NCBI GenBank assembly: GCA_020444175.1 | Contig: JAHLLM010000012.1 | Coordinates: forward strand, 1 to 64,000 | Origin: Desulfobulbaceae bacterium | Lineage (GTDB): Bacteria > Desulfobacterota > Desulfobulbia > Desulfobulbales > SURF-16 | Reading direction: 5' to 3' | Length of the DNA stretch: 64,000 bases | Shown: piece after piece, positions 36,599 to 46,273 of the stretch | Layout of the letters: the number at the start of each line of letters is the position of its first letter | Position numbering within the stretch: the first letter of the stretch is position 1 | Position numbers and translations under genes: made by a program | The notes under the pieces: model-generated | Database searches by the model: none | The model's input: the letters and a program-made list of their open reading frames with translations, nothing else | What the model was told of the DNA's origin: nothing

Positions 36599-39500
36599 AT
36601 GCCCTTGATTGATGATGACGAAACCCTACAGGCTTTTATAGAAGAATCCAAAGAGCACCTTGATGGCATTGAGTCTGATCTGCTGGCCATTGAAGAAGGC
36701 GGGGCAAATATTGATACAGAGCTTGTCAATAAGGTTTTCAGAGCCGTGCATTCCTTAAAAGGAGGGGCAGGCTTTCTGGGATTGGACAAGGTAAAAGAAC
36801 TTGCCCATTCATCAGAAAATCTGATGAACCTCATTCGGAATGAAGAACTTGTTCCCACTCCGGCTGTGGTCAGCACTCTGCTTGATGCAACTGATCTTCT
36901 TGGGAACATGATAGACTCGGCATCAACAAGTAATGACGTGGATATTTCCTCCCATGTCGAAGCACTGCAAAATGCTGTTTCCTCTTCACTTGATGAAGAA
37001 GAAAAACCATCTCTTGAAAACAATATCCTGCTCGGCACGGAAAATTTCAGCAATCTCTTTGAAATTACCCAGTTCGAACTTAACAACACCCTTAAAGGAG
37101 GGAACAACCTCTTTATACTTGAGTATGACCTGATAAGTGACATCGAGCAGCAGGGCAAGACTCCTATGGCGGTAATCAAGGAACTCCAACAAACAGGCCA
37201 ACTGCTTGACAGCAAAGTTGACATCACCCGTGTTGGTGATCTTGATTCAGATCTGTCGGAAATGCATATTCCTTTTTTTGCTCTGTTTGCAACCATTATG
37301 GAAATCGATCTTCTTACCGGTTTCCTGGGCATTGACGCTTCGCAAATACACCCGGTCGAAACAACAGGTTCTCCTGCTGCAGCAACTGAACCCCAGGAGG
37401 TTGAAGAAGTTGTACCGCAGGAATCTGTTCCCCAAACACCCGAACCAGTCATCCCTGCGCCGGAAACAGTTGAGGTTGCCCCTTCACCAACTGAATCTGT
37501 TCCGGAGCCACCTGCTCCTGCAGCAGAAAAGAAAAAACCAGCACCTTCTCCGAAAGCAAATTCTACTCCAAAAGAAATGCCCAAAATTAAAACAGAGACA
37601 AACCTCAGGGTAAATGTCAAGATCCTTGACAACCTGATGACTCTGGCAGGAGAGCTGGTTTTGACAAGAAACCAGCTTGTTCAGGCGGTTTCTTCGCGCA
37701 ATCAACAGGGGGTGGACACAGTATCCCAACGTCTTGACCTTGTTACTTCCGAACTTCAGGAAGCGATCATGTCCACCAGAATGCAGCCCATTGGTAACAC
37801 CTTTAACAAATTTAAAAGGGTGGTGCGTGATCTTTCCAAAAATCTGGGCAAACAAATCGATCTGATTATTGAAGGCGAAGAGGTTGAACTCGATAAAACC
37901 ATTATCGAGGCCATAGGTGATCCTCTGACCCATCTTGTCAGAAATTCCGTTGATCATGGTATTGAAACTCCGGACAAAAGAGCCCTTAGCAACAAACCGG
38001 CCGAAGGCACTCTCCGTCTCAGCGCCTTTCACGAAGGCGGCCAGGTTATTATTGAAATTCAGGATGACGGTGCCGGCATCAACACCGAACGCCTGAAAGC
38101 CAAAGTCCTGGAAATGGGACTGTTTGACAGGGCGCAACTGGAATCCATGTCGCACAAGGAACTGGCGAAACTGATCTTCACCCCGGGACTATCAACGGCA
38201 AAAGAGGTTACCGATGTCTCCGGGCGCGGCGTCGGCATGGACGTTGTCCATACCAATCTATCGAAACTCGGCGGTGTCATTGATGTTGAAACGGCCATGG
38301 GAACCGGCACAACCATATCAATAAAATTACCTCTGACATTGGCCATTATTCCAAGTCTCATCGTAACCTGTCAGCAGGAACGCTTTGCCATTCCCCAGGT
38401 GAATCTGGTTGAGCTTGTCAGAGTTCCTGCATCCCAGATCAAGGAACGAATTGAAAAAATCGGTGATGCCCTGGTCATGCGACTTCGAGGTGAATTGCTT
38501 CCTCTGGTTCATTTACGGGATGCCCTGGAAATTAAGGATTGGACATATATTACCCCGGGAAGTCAAGAGCCGCAAAAAGATCGAAGATCCAATATCTGCG
38601 ACCCGCGAGGGAATATACTGGATGAGTCAGTTGATTCCCCGGCTGCAGAAGAATCTCCCAACACCGAATTTGAAGAGAAAAGATCAGGGGATGACAGGCG
38701 GACAAGTCCACTCAGTGCGTACAATATCCTTGTTCTTTCTGCAGGGGACTTTCATTACGGGCTCATCGTTGACCAACTCCTTGATTCAGAAGAAATTGTC
38801 GTCAAACCACTGGGATCTCATTTACGCAACTGCAAATGCTACGCAGGTGCAACTATCCAGGGTGATGGACGAGTGGCTCTTATCCTGGACGTGGTTGGCA
38901 TCAGCTCACAGATGAACCTCAATATGGTGGCGGAAAAGGTAAATTCGCAAATGCTGCACCAGAAAGAAAACAAGTCAGGCGGAGAGGATTCGCAGTCGCT
39001 GCTCATTGTTATGAATGCCCCTGAGGAACAGATGGCTATTCCGCTTGGCCTTATTTCCAGGATTGAGCGAATTAAAACAAACGATATTATTATTACCGCC
39101 GGACGAAGAAACATACAGTACCGGGATGGAACCTTATCGCTTTTCGGGGTTGAAGAGGTGGCGAATGTCGGCTTGCGAGATGAGGCAAGCGAATCATGTT
39201 ATGTCATTGTCTTTCCCATGGCCGGTCGGGAAGTCGGCATACTGGCAAGTGAAATCGTCGACATTCTCGATGCCAAAATAACGATCGATGATGTTACCCA
39301 TAAACAACCGGGCATCCTGGGCTCCATGATCATTTTTGATAAAATCACCCTTCTTGTCGACCTTTATGGAGTGGTTTCGACAGTAATGCCGGAATGGGCA
39401 GCTCTTACAGCGGCAAAAGAGAGTGAAACAGGAGATGGATATAATGTCCTTGTGGTTGAAGATTCAAAATTTTTCATGAACCAGATCGTCAACTTCGTTA

Positions 39501-39802
39501 CGGAAGCGGGCTACACCGCATATTCTGCTGAAGATGGCATTGAAGCACTGCAGGTGCTTGAAGAAGAAAATATTCAACTTGTGCTTACGGATATCGAAAT
39601 GCCCAATATGGATGGCCTGGAATTGACACGCCGTATCAGACAGGACCCCAACTTTAAAGCATTGCCGGTTATCGCCGTCACATCCGTTGCCGGTGAGGCG
39701 GCAGAGGAACGGGGACGTGATGCCGGTGTCGATGAGTATCTCATTAAACTTGACAGAGAACAGATCGTTAAAAAAATGGATTACTATATGAAAGGCGCTT
39801 AG
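36599..39802 (+). CDS. cheA: CheA-type chemosensory histidine kinase with two CheW-like domains and a receiver
   Basis: 1067 residues from an ATG preceded by GAGGAG. Hpt domain: about 5-105 with His51 in AVHSLKGGAGFLG. A second domain of unknown type (about 140-255) and a long Pro/Glu-rich linker (about 265-325) follow. P3 dimerisation is at about 332-395 (NLMTLAGELVLTRNQL); the HATPase has LVRNSVDHGIE near 447 and DVSGRGVGMDVV. CheW-like domain 1 begins near 571 and is interrupted by a charged insert (about 650-705). CheW-like domain 2 is at about 800-925. The C-terminal receiver has Asp998 in LTDIEMPNMDG. A CheA-receiver fusion with two CheW modules is typical of pathways controlling pili or other functions rather than flagella. 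The partner cheW follows 36 bp later. Confidence 0.95.
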   Translation: MPLIDDDETLQAFIEESKEHLDGIESDLLAIEEGGANIDTELVNKVFRAVHSLKGGAGFLGLDKVKELAHSSENLMNLIRNEELVPTPAVVSTLLDATDLLGNMIDSASTSNDVDISSHVEALQNAVSSSLDEEEKPSLENNILLGTENFSNLFEITQFELNNTLKGGNNLFILEYDLISDIEQQGKTPMAVIKELQQTGQLLDSKVDITRVGDLDSDLSEMHIPFFALFATIMEIDLLTGFLGIDASQIHPVETTGSPAAATEPQEVEEVVPQESVPQTPEPVIPAPETVEVAPSPTESVPEPPAPAAEKKKPAPSPKANSTPKEMPKIKTETNLRVNVKILDNLMTLAGELVLTRNQLVQAVSSRNQQGVDTVSQRLDLVTSELQEAIMSTRMQPIGNTFNKFKRVVRDLSKNLGKQIDLIIEGEEVELDKTIIEAIGDPLTHLVRNSVDHGIETPDKRALSNKPAEGTLRLSAFHEGGQVIIEIQDDGAGINTERLKAKVLEMGLFDRAQLESMSHKELAKLIFTPGLSTAKEVTDVSGRGVGMDVVHTNLSKLGGVIDVETAMGTGTTISIKLPLTLAIIPSLIVTCQQERFAIPQVNLVELVRVPASQIKERIEKIGDALVMRLRGELLPLVHLRDALEIKDWTYITPGSQEPQKDRRSNICDPRGNILDESVDSPAAEESPNTEFEEKRSGDDRRTSPLSAYNILVLSAGDFHYGLIVDQLLDSEEIVVKPLGSHLRNCKCYAGATIQGDGRVALILDVVGISSQMNLNMVAEKVNSQMLHQKENKSGGEDSQSLLIVMNAPEEQMAIPLGLISRIERIKTNDIIITAGRRNIQYRDGTLSLFGVEEVANVGLRDEASESCYVIVFPMAGREVGILASEIVDILDAKITIDDVTHKQPGILGSMIIFDKITLLVDLYGVVSTVMPEWAALTAAKESETGDGYNVLVVEDSKFFMNQIVNFVTEAGYTAYSAEDGIEALQVLEEENIQLVLTDIEMPNMDGLELTRRIRQDPNFKALPVIAVTSVAGEAAEERGRDAGVDEYLIKLDREQIVKKMDYYMKGA

Positions 39803-39838
39803 CAAGCAGCTACAATCTTTCAGATAAAAGGAATAAGA

Positions 39839-40294
39839 ATGCAAGAATCAATGGATAAATCTCCATCAAACACGCAGGAGCTGGCAATTTTCCAGGTCGG
39901 TGACATGCCATGCGGCCTTGATACATCCCTGGTGAGAGAAATAATAAAAAACACACAACTTACCAAGGTTCATTTAGCACCTGATTATGTTCGAGGCGTT
40001 ATTAACCTGCGTGGTGAAATTGCCACTGTCATTGATCTTAGAAAAAAATTCTCCATGGAAACCGTGGATGACGGTGAAAACATGGAAATTGTTGTTGTGA
40101 AAAGCGGTTCTGAAAATATAGGCCTTATGGTAGACAGAGTGCGGGACGTGGTCTGGGCGGACAGAAAAGAGATTACCCCCCCACCTTCAAACATAGGGGG
40201 AGTTACTGGAATTTTCTTCAGCGGAATTTTTAAGATGAAAACTGAACTTGTGTCCATTTTGAACAGTGAGGAACTGCTGAAGACAGAAGAATAG
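39839..40294 (+). CDS. cheW: CheW coupling protein
   Basis: 151 residues, one CheW domain: FQVGDMPCGLDTSLVREII, PDYVRGVINLRGEIATVIDL and LMVDRVRDVV. It bridges chemoreceptors to CheA. AAAAGGA precedes the ATG. It ends the forward operon; a long inverted repeat separates it from the convergent operon. Confidence 0.95.
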   Translation: MQESMDKSPSNTQELAIFQVGDMPCGLDTSLVREIIKNTQLTKVHLAPDYVRGVINLRGEIATVIDLRKKFSMETVDDGENMEIVVVKSGSENIGLMVDRVRDVVWADRKEITPPPSNIGGVTGIFFSGIFKMKTELVSILNSEELLKTEE

Positions 40295-40337
40295 CACACC
40301 ATGCATAATTCTCTAGTCGTGAGTTCTTGGTTAGTCG

Positions 40338-40408
40338 AACCACAAAGGCACGGAGACACACAAACGAAACCCAAAATGGAATAGGAGTGTCTCTGTGCCT
40401 TTGTGGTT
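40338..40408. terminator. Inverted repeat between the two convergent chemosensory operons
   Basis: AACCACAAAGGCACGGAGACAC-type arm at 40338-40359 pairs with 40387-40408 with one mismatch in 22. The motif CCACAAAGGCAC.GAGACAC is known as a dispersed repeat in many bacterial genomes. Its place between two convergent stops suits a bidirectional terminator. Confidence 0.6.
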
Positions 40409-40437
40409 TATATCAAGGTGTTACACTCACTTCCCCA

Positions 40438-42087
40438 TTAAAATTCCGGCAGATCGCTTCCCCTGTCCAAAACCGCATCCATTGCCTTTTTTAAGTCCTC
40501 AGCTGTAAAGGGCTTGGAAACAATCATATCAATTCCCGCCTCATACGCCTCCTTGTGATCAGGATTTTCACTCTGAGTCGTCACCATGACAATGGGAAGT
40601 TCCACTTTCGAGTAGAGTGCCCGTAACTGCTTGGCTAACGCTATCCCGGTTATATCAGGCATATTCAGGTCGGTAAAAACGATATCCGGTTTGGTTTCCC
40701 GGGCCTTTTCAATGGCCGATGCCGGAAACTCAAAGAGTTGCGGTTCTACTCCCAGCTGGAAAAGCGTATTTTTATAAATTGACAGAATCATCCGGGAATC
40801 ATCAACGGCAAACACAAGCAGTTTCTCCAGTTCACCGACTTCTTCTTCAAGCAACTTATCTGCAAGATCAGTGTATCCCTTTTCTCTGAATAATACTTCA
40901 TACCGATTTTTCAGATCAGGATGGGCCTTACTCGTTAAAAAATCAATAGTCATTTGCTGAAATCCTTCCAGATCAATGGCGCTGAAAACGATTTTATGCG
41001 ACTCAGAGTTAAGAAAGGCTTCAACAACATGCCGTGCATCCGCCCCCCCTTGCCTGATAAGATTCTGCACCCCGGCAATAAGGATATCATCACAATTCCA
41101 TTCAATGGCCTTTGCCGCGGCAATCCGTACCTGATCGACCGGATCGGTGAGCCCTTCGGCAAGGACATAGGCCCCTTTGGCAAGAGGCATCATGCCCAGA
41201 GATTCATAGGCGGCAAAACGAACGTTGGCATCAGCGGGTTCATTATGAAGAAGCTTTCGCACCGCCCTGACAGCACTTTCATCTCCGATATACCCCAACA
41301 CGTTCAGAGAATGAACAACAAAATCCTGGTCAGGATTCTTCAGATTTTCAATGAGCATGGGAATAGCTTTTGCGCCGATTTTAGCCAGTCTTTTTTTGAC
41401 ATGCGTTCTGATATAGGCATGCTGCGAGGCCAGTTCCTTATTCAAGTGGTCAAGCGCCAGGGAATCCTCAAGATTGGCAAGGGCGTCTATAATGATGAGA
41501 TCAAGATCGCTGTCAGTACCCATTCGCTCGACAAGACGCTGCACGGAAAGAGGGGTATCAATGTTTGACAAGGCGTTAATAGCAGCGATGACAAGTTCTC
41601 TATGCCCGGAATAGAGAAAATCACTCAGGGTATTTGTCGGTGCAGGGTCCCCTATTTTTCCCAAGGCAATGAGGCAGGCTTTCATGACCTGGAGGTCATC
41701 GGAAGAGGTAAGAATTTCTTCAAGCAAAGGGATAGACTTTTCGAGCTGGATCTCACCGGCAAGCTCAACAAAGACATCCTTCCTGAAGATGTGGTCGCTC
41801 TTCAGTAAAAGAAGGAGCTGTTCGGGGTCTTCCATTACCTGAGCCAGCAGAATATTGCGCAATACGGCCTGCGGAACCATAACTTCTATGTCGCCGCCGA
41901 TAAGTCGGCCTAAAATCGTTATGGCAATTTCGCCCTTCGAAGCTCCCAGAACGGAAATAAATTGATTCTGCTCTTTTGCATTGAGATTTTCTATATAATT
42001 CAAAAGCATTGTCGCTTTAATGAGGTCATTTTCGGCAATTACATGACGCAACTCATGCAGCACATCGTCGATTGTGATACTTGTCAT
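40438..42087 (-). CDS. HEAT-repeat protein with C-terminal receiver domain
   Basis: 549 residues from the ATG at 42087, which has AGG seven bases upstream and begins one base after the PilZ stop; a GTG at 42117 would overlap that gene. Residues about 60-400 are HEAT/PBS-type repeats (KACLIALGKIGDPAPTNTL, LNVLGYIGDESAVRAV, FAAYESLGMM). Residues about 425-545 are a receiver with VDDSR, the acceptor Asp in IVFTDLNMPDITG, and Lys in VSKPF. The HEAT part is probably a docking scaffold whose state is set by CheA or hybrid-kinase phosphorylation. It is the last gene of the reverse operon. Confidence 0.9.
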   Translation of the reverse strand: MTSITIDDVLHELRHVIAENDLIKATMLLNYIENLNAKEQNQFISVLGASKGEIAITILGRLIGGDIEVMVPQAVLRNILLAQVMEDPEQLLLLLKSDHIFRKDVFVELAGEIQLEKSIPLLEEILTSSDDLQVMKACLIALGKIGDPAPTNTLSDFLYSGHRELVIAAINALSNIDTPLSVQRLVERMGTDSDLDLIIIDALANLEDSLALDHLNKELASQHAYIRTHVKKRLAKIGAKAIPMLIENLKNPDQDFVVHSLNVLGYIGDESAVRAVRKLLHNEPADANVRFAAYESLGMMPLAKGAYVLAEGLTDPVDQVRIAAAKAIEWNCDDILIAGVQNLIRQGGADARHVVEAFLNSESHKIVFSAIDLEGFQQMTIDFLTSKAHPDLKNRYEVLFREKGYTDLADKLLEEEVGELEKLLVFAVDDSRMILSIYKNTLFQLGVEPQLFEFPASAIEKARETKPDIVFTDLNMPDITGIALAKQLRALYSKVELPIVMVTTQSENPDHKEAYEAGIDMIVSKPFTAEDLKKAMDAVLDRGSDLPEF

Positions 42088-42088
42088 C

Positions 42089-42463
42089 TCACACCTTTTT
42101 CTCTTTTTCAATACCACCCTGGTATTTAATGACGTTATAAAGATTAAGGGAACTATCCGGGTCCAGTCTCACATACTCCAGTCCCATCCCCCAAGGAAGG
42201 CCATTGTCTGAGCCGACCACTCTGGCAACTTTAGATTCCGCCCGAACCTCAAGTCGATTCTCACCACACTCAAGAACGATAAGAAGGTTTCCCCGTGTCC
42301 CGACAGGAAGGGGATTCTCAGTACGCAAGAAAAGGCCGGACATACTGATATTCCGGCACTGAAGATCTTCTCGAATCTGCCCTTCAGTTTCAAAAATGGC
42401 TCTGATTATAAATTCTACACGAACATGTTTTCGTTTTTCATTAATCACCATATTCACCGGCAA
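42089..42463 (-). CDS. PilZ-domain protein
   Basis: 124 residues. The c-di-GMP-binding signature is present: R-K-H-V-R near the N-terminus and C-R-N-I-S-M-S-G-L-F about 25 residues later (RxxxR and D/NxSxxG). A WGMGLEYVRL strand closes the barrel. It probably couples c-di-GMP to the chemosensory output. It lies between cheR and the HEAT-receiver gene in the same operon. Confidence 0.92.
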   Translation of the reverse strand: MPVNMVINEKRKHVRVEFIIRAIFETEGQIREDLQCRNISMSGLFLRTENPLPVGTRGNLLIVLECGENRLEVRAESKVARVVGSDNGLPWGMGLEYVRLDPDSSLNLYNVIKYQGGIEKEKKV

Positions 42464-42504
42464 TGCTGTTTACAAAAATTAATTGGAAAATTTGATCGGC
42501 CATT

Positions 42505-43335
42505 TTACTTTGGAGAATAATAAACGGAGTTATGGTATTCACGACGTTCATAGCAGTCTGTAACTCCAAAAAGAGATTCTGTCGATCCAATAATCAGTGC
42601 TCCATGGGGATTGAGCTGGGAAGCAAGTCGTTCAAACAGAGATTTCCGATTCGCCATACTGAAATAAATTGCCACATTACGACAAAAAATAATGTCAAAT
42701 TTACCCATGGAAGTAAACGGTTCCATCAAATTTATTTTTCTAAAAAAAGTAATGGCGCGCAGTTCATCTTTTACCCGCCAGCTCTGCCCATCCTGGGTAA
42801 AATATTTGCTTAACAGGGTCTGGGGAAATCCACGACCGACCTCAAACTGAGAATAGCACCCCCGGCTTGACTGCACTATTGCCGTATCAGAAATATCAGT
42901 TCCGGTGATCTTTATCCGGTATTGAGACAGAGAACTGCCGAGCAACTCATGAAGAGTAACGGCAATTGTGTATACTTCCTGACCTGTGGAGCAGGCGGCA
43001 CTCCAGATGTTTATTGATTTTCCACCGATGCCCGAGCGTCCAGCCTGGGCATCGAGCACATCAGGAATAATTTTAAACTTTAACAATTCAAACGGTTTCT
43101 GGTCCCTAAAAAATGAAGTTTCATTTGTGCTGATGGCATCTATAACCCGATTGGCAAGCTCTGGATTGCGCAATGTCTGGTTATAGAGATCAGAAAAACT
43201 GGAAAAACTGTTCTCACGAATAAGAGGCAAGAGCCGGCTTTCTAAAAGATATGCCTTGGTGGCATCAAGGACAATTCCACTCTTCGTGTTAACAAATTGA
43301 GCAATACGCTGAAGCTCTTCCGGGGTTATCTTCAT
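42505..43335 (-). CDS. cheR: CheR chemoreceptor methyltransferase
   Basis: 276 residues. N-terminal helical CheR domain, then a SAM-binding domain: ISTNETSFFRDQKPFELL, NIWSAACSTGQEVYTIA, TGTDISDTAI, FDIIFCRNVAIYF and GSTESL, all CheR landmarks. It methylates glutamates of chemoreceptors for adaptation. Its ATG overlaps the cheB stop by one base. No receptor gene is in the window, so the target is encoded elsewhere. Confidence 0.96.
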   Translation of the reverse strand: MKITPEELQRIAQFVNTKSGIVLDATKAYLLESRLLPLIRENSFSSFSDLYNQTLRNPELANRVIDAISTNETSFFRDQKPFELLKFKIIPDVLDAQAGRSGIGGKSINIWSAACSTGQEVYTIAVTLHELLGSSLSQYRIKITGTDISDTAIVQSSRGCYSQFEVGRGFPQTLLSKYFTQDGQSWRVKDELRAITFFRKINLMEPFTSMGKFDIIFCRNVAIYFSMANRKSLFERLASQLNPHGALIIGSTESLFGVTDCYERREYHNSVYYSPK

Positions 43336-44474
43336 TATTTGACCCGATGTGTAATTTCAGAGGCAATCTGAACTAAGGGGACAATCACATCGGTCACTCC
43401 GGCCCGTATAGCTTCCATTGGCATACCAAAAACAACACAGCTTGATTCATCCTGGGCAATGACCTGGGCTCCCTGCTGTTTCATCGTTTTCAGTCCCTTA
43501 ACGCCGTCAGCACCCATCCCCGTCATAATAACGCCAAGAGCTCTGTTTCCGTAGACTGTCGAAATAGAGCGAAACAGATAATCAACAGCCGGCTTGCAAT
43601 GATTTTCAGGGGGGTCATCGGTGAGCTGCAGAAACTCACCTGCAGCTTTCTTTACGACCTTCATCTGTTTTCCACCAGGTGCTATATAAATATTGCCTGG
43701 CTCAAGCCTCTCGTTTCCCGAGGCCTCAATGACTTGCAACACACTTTTGTTATTCAGAGACTCGGCAAGGGCCTTGGTAAAAACCGGAGGCATATGCTGT
43801 ACTATGACCACAGGCACGCGAAAATTCTTGGGCAGCTTTGGAATCACTTCAGCAAGTGCATTGGGACCTCCGGTTGAAATTCCAATGGCAACAACAGAAA
43901 CCCGGCCTGGCGGCGGACTTGAAACAGTATGGGATATTGTTTGCGCTGCCGGTTGTGGTGCTGCTGGAGGCCTGACAACAGTCGCGGAGGGCTTTCTGAC
44001 CGGCGCAGAAGGCCGCACAGGAACCTGCCTTTCCGGTTTTGTCAACGCAGGTCTGAGTATTTTTCTGGTAGCAACCGACAGGATAACCGGACGCAACTGC
44101 TGAAGCAGGGACTTCCTGTTTTCTTCCAGAGATAAACCATCCGGCTTGGCAATAAAATCATAGGCCCCGCGTTCCAGGGCTTTCATGGTGACGGCTGCGC
44201 CTTCACTGGTGTGGGCGCTCACCATGACAACTGCCACATCTTTTTTGAGACGCTGCAATTCCCGCAATGTGGTCAAACCATCCATCACAGGCATCTCCAG
44301 GTCAAGAGTCATCAAATCAGGTTTCAGCTGATCAATCTTATCAAGGGCGATCTTTCCGTTATTAGCCGTCCCCACCACTTCAACATCAGGCAGAAGAGAC
44401 AGAACATCCTTGAGTACTTTACGATAAAGAACCGTGTCGTCAACAATCAGAACACGTACTTTTTTTTGAGTCAT
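43335..44474 (-). CDS. cheB: CheB receptor methylesterase/deamidase
   Basis: 379 residues. The N-terminal receiver has VDDT, the acceptor Asp in LMTLDLEMPVMDG, and FIAKPD. A Pro/Ala-rich linker (about 150-195) is followed by the methylesterase domain with catalytic Ser in GISTGGPNAL, His in VQHMPP, and Asp in MTGMGADGV. It reverses CheR methylation. It overlaps the hybrid-kinase stop by four bases (ATGA) and cheR by one base. Confidence 0.96.
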   Translation of the reverse strand: MTQKKVRVLIVDDTVLYRKVLKDVLSLLPDVEVVGTANNGKIALDKIDQLKPDLMTLDLEMPVMDGLTTLRELQRLKKDVAVVMVSAHTSEGAAVTMKALERGAYDFIAKPDGLSLEENRKSLLQQLRPVILSVATRKILRPALTKPERQVPVRPSAPVRKPSATVVRPPAAPQPAAQTISHTVSSPPPGRVSVVAIGISTGGPNALAEVIPKLPKNFRVPVVIVQHMPPVFTKALAESLNNKSVLQVIEASGNERLEPGNIYIAPGGKQMKVVKKAAGEFLQLTDDPPENHCKPAVDYLFRSISTVYGNRALGVIMTGMGADGVKGLKTMKQQGAQVIAQDESSCVVFGMPMEAIRAGVTDVIVPLVQIASEITHRVK

Positions 44475-46273
44475 GCTTTCTGCCGCCTCATATCTTCTAT
44501 AACTTGCATAAGTTTTTCTTTTACAATGGGCTTTGTCAGGTAATGATCCATTCCCGCTTCATAGCACTGCAGTTCATCTTCTTTACGGGCATGTGCCGTA
44601 AGTCCAACTATATATAGGGGCTTGCTGCGTCCCACTAACGATCTAAACGACTCTTTTTCCTCAGAGCTTTCAATTTCCCTGATTTTTCTGGTTGCAGCAT
44701 GCCCGTCCATATTGGGCATCTGGACATCCATCAGAACAAAATCATATTGATTTGCTTTTAATTTTTCCAGTGCCTTTACGCCGTCCCCTGCAACATCACT
44801 GGAGCAACCTGCTTTTTTCAGCATGATCGAAACAAGCCTCTGGTTAACCAGATTATCCTCCACAACCAGTATCTTGAGACCTGTTTCAACAGCTTTCTTT
44901 TCAGTTCTTCCGTCCTCTGCCTCTGTACGTTCTGAAACGCCAGTGCTCTCTGATTCGACCCCGGAATCAACGGGCAATGTTTCTTTTTGCGCCTCTGACT
45001 TTTTAAGGCAAATAATGAAACTGAAAGTACTTCCTTTCCCCTCAATACTTTCTATCCCGATTTTGCCGCCCATCAAACTGACCAATTGATTTGTGATTGC
45101 CAGTCCAAGACCCGTTCCACCGTATTTTCTTGTTGTTGAGCCGTCCGCCTGGGTGAATTTGTCGAAAATTGCCTTCTGTCTTTCTTTAGGAATACCAATC
45201 CCCGTATCCTTAACAGAGAAACGAAGACGTACATCCTCTTCAGTGTCATCAATCTTATCCACCTCAATAGCTACTTCACCCTTGCTTGTAAATTTCAGGG
45301 CATTACCAACGAGATTAATAAGAATCTGACGGAGACGATTCTCATCCCCTATAAGATGGGAAGGAAGGGAGGGATCTATTCGATATTTCAGCGTGTTGTT
45401 TTTTTCCAGAGCCTGGGACCGGAACATTTCCTCCGCATTTTTTGCCAAGCCATCAAGATTGAATGAATCAACATAGAGTTCAAGTTTTCCTGCCTCAATT
45501 TTGGCAAGATCAAGTATGTCATTAATAAGTACCAACAGACTTGATGAGGCTTTTTTGATTGTGTCGGCAAACTCAGCCTGCTCCACTGTCAATTCCGTTT
45601 CAGACAGCAGACCGATAAAACCGATAATTGCATTCAGTGGAGTTCGGAGCTCATGGCTCATGTTTGCCAGGAATTCACTTTTCAATCGACTTGCCTCTTC
45701 AAGCCGGGCGTTGGTTTTACGCAAAACCTTGGTCTGTCTGGCAATCTCGCTTTCCAGTTTTTTGGCGTACTCCTTTTCTTTTTCTCGAATAAGAAGAAAC
45801 TGCCTGTGATTGTCGTCAAGAAGCTGGGTATGCTTGCTGCTGACCACCTCTATGCGTCGCCCAAGCTGCTCATTTTCTATGACAGCTTCTTCATGAATTT
45901 TCTGCAGGAGAGCCAGCTTTATTGAATTATGATAAAGAGTTGCCAATTGAGGGACTTCAGACAGGGTTGTTTTCTGTCCTTCGGCAACAATAAAGAAAAG
46001 CGCCTGATGCTCATCTACCCGAATACCATTCAACCATTCTCCGGTTGGAAGCTGACACAAACTTTTCACAGTTGTACAGTCAGCCTGTTCCCGGCATCCA
46101 TCAAGCATTTCAGTGGAGAATTGCGGTAGAGGGTCCCCTATCACAGTTCCTCTATCAGAATAAATGACCACCGCAGCATCCGGCAGAATGTTCGACAAAT
46201 GCTGGAGCAAGTCACGGAGGTCTTCATCGCCGTCGGCAATATCCGCAAAAACATCATCAAAAAAATTAGTCAT
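44471..46273 (-). CDS. Cytosolic hybrid histidine kinase with receiver
   Basis: 600 residues with no TM segment. Residues 1-130 form an unassigned sensor, possibly GAF-like (VVIYSDRGTVIGDPL). A coiled coil runs from about 125 to 195. HisKA has His207 in ANMSHELRTPLNAI. The ATPase has NLVGNALKFT, KDTGIGI and GGTGLGLAI. The receiver (about 470-595) has VEDN, the acceptor Asp in FVLMDVQMPNMDG, and LTKPI. The separate Hpt protein two genes upstream is a natural relay partner. It overlaps its neighbours by one base (HDOD) and four bases (cheB). Confidence 0.94.
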   Translation of the reverse strand: MTNFFDDVFADIADGDEDLRDLLQHLSNILPDAAVVIYSDRGTVIGDPLPQFSTEMLDGCREQADCTTVKSLCQLPTGEWLNGIRVDEHQALFFIVAEGQKTTLSEVPQLATLYHNSIKLALLQKIHEEAVIENEQLGRRIEVVSSKHTQLLDDNHRQFLLIREKEKEYAKKLESEIARQTKVLRKTNARLEEASRLKSEFLANMSHELRTPLNAIIGFIGLLSETELTVEQAEFADTIKKASSSLLVLINDILDLAKIEAGKLELYVDSFNLDGLAKNAEEMFRSQALEKNNTLKYRIDPSLPSHLIGDENRLRQILINLVGNALKFTSKGEVAIEVDKIDDTEEDVRLRFSVKDTGIGIPKERQKAIFDKFTQADGSTTRKYGGTGLGLAITNQLVSLMGGKIGIESIEGKGSTFSFIICLKKSEAQKETLPVDSGVESESTGVSERTEAEDGRTEKKAVETGLKILVVEDNLVNQRLVSIMLKKAGCSSDVAGDGVKALEKLKANQYDFVLMDVQMPNMDGHAATRKIREIESSEEKESFRSLVGRSKPLYIVGLTAHARKEDELQCYEAGMDHYLTKPIVKEKLMQVIEDMRRQKA

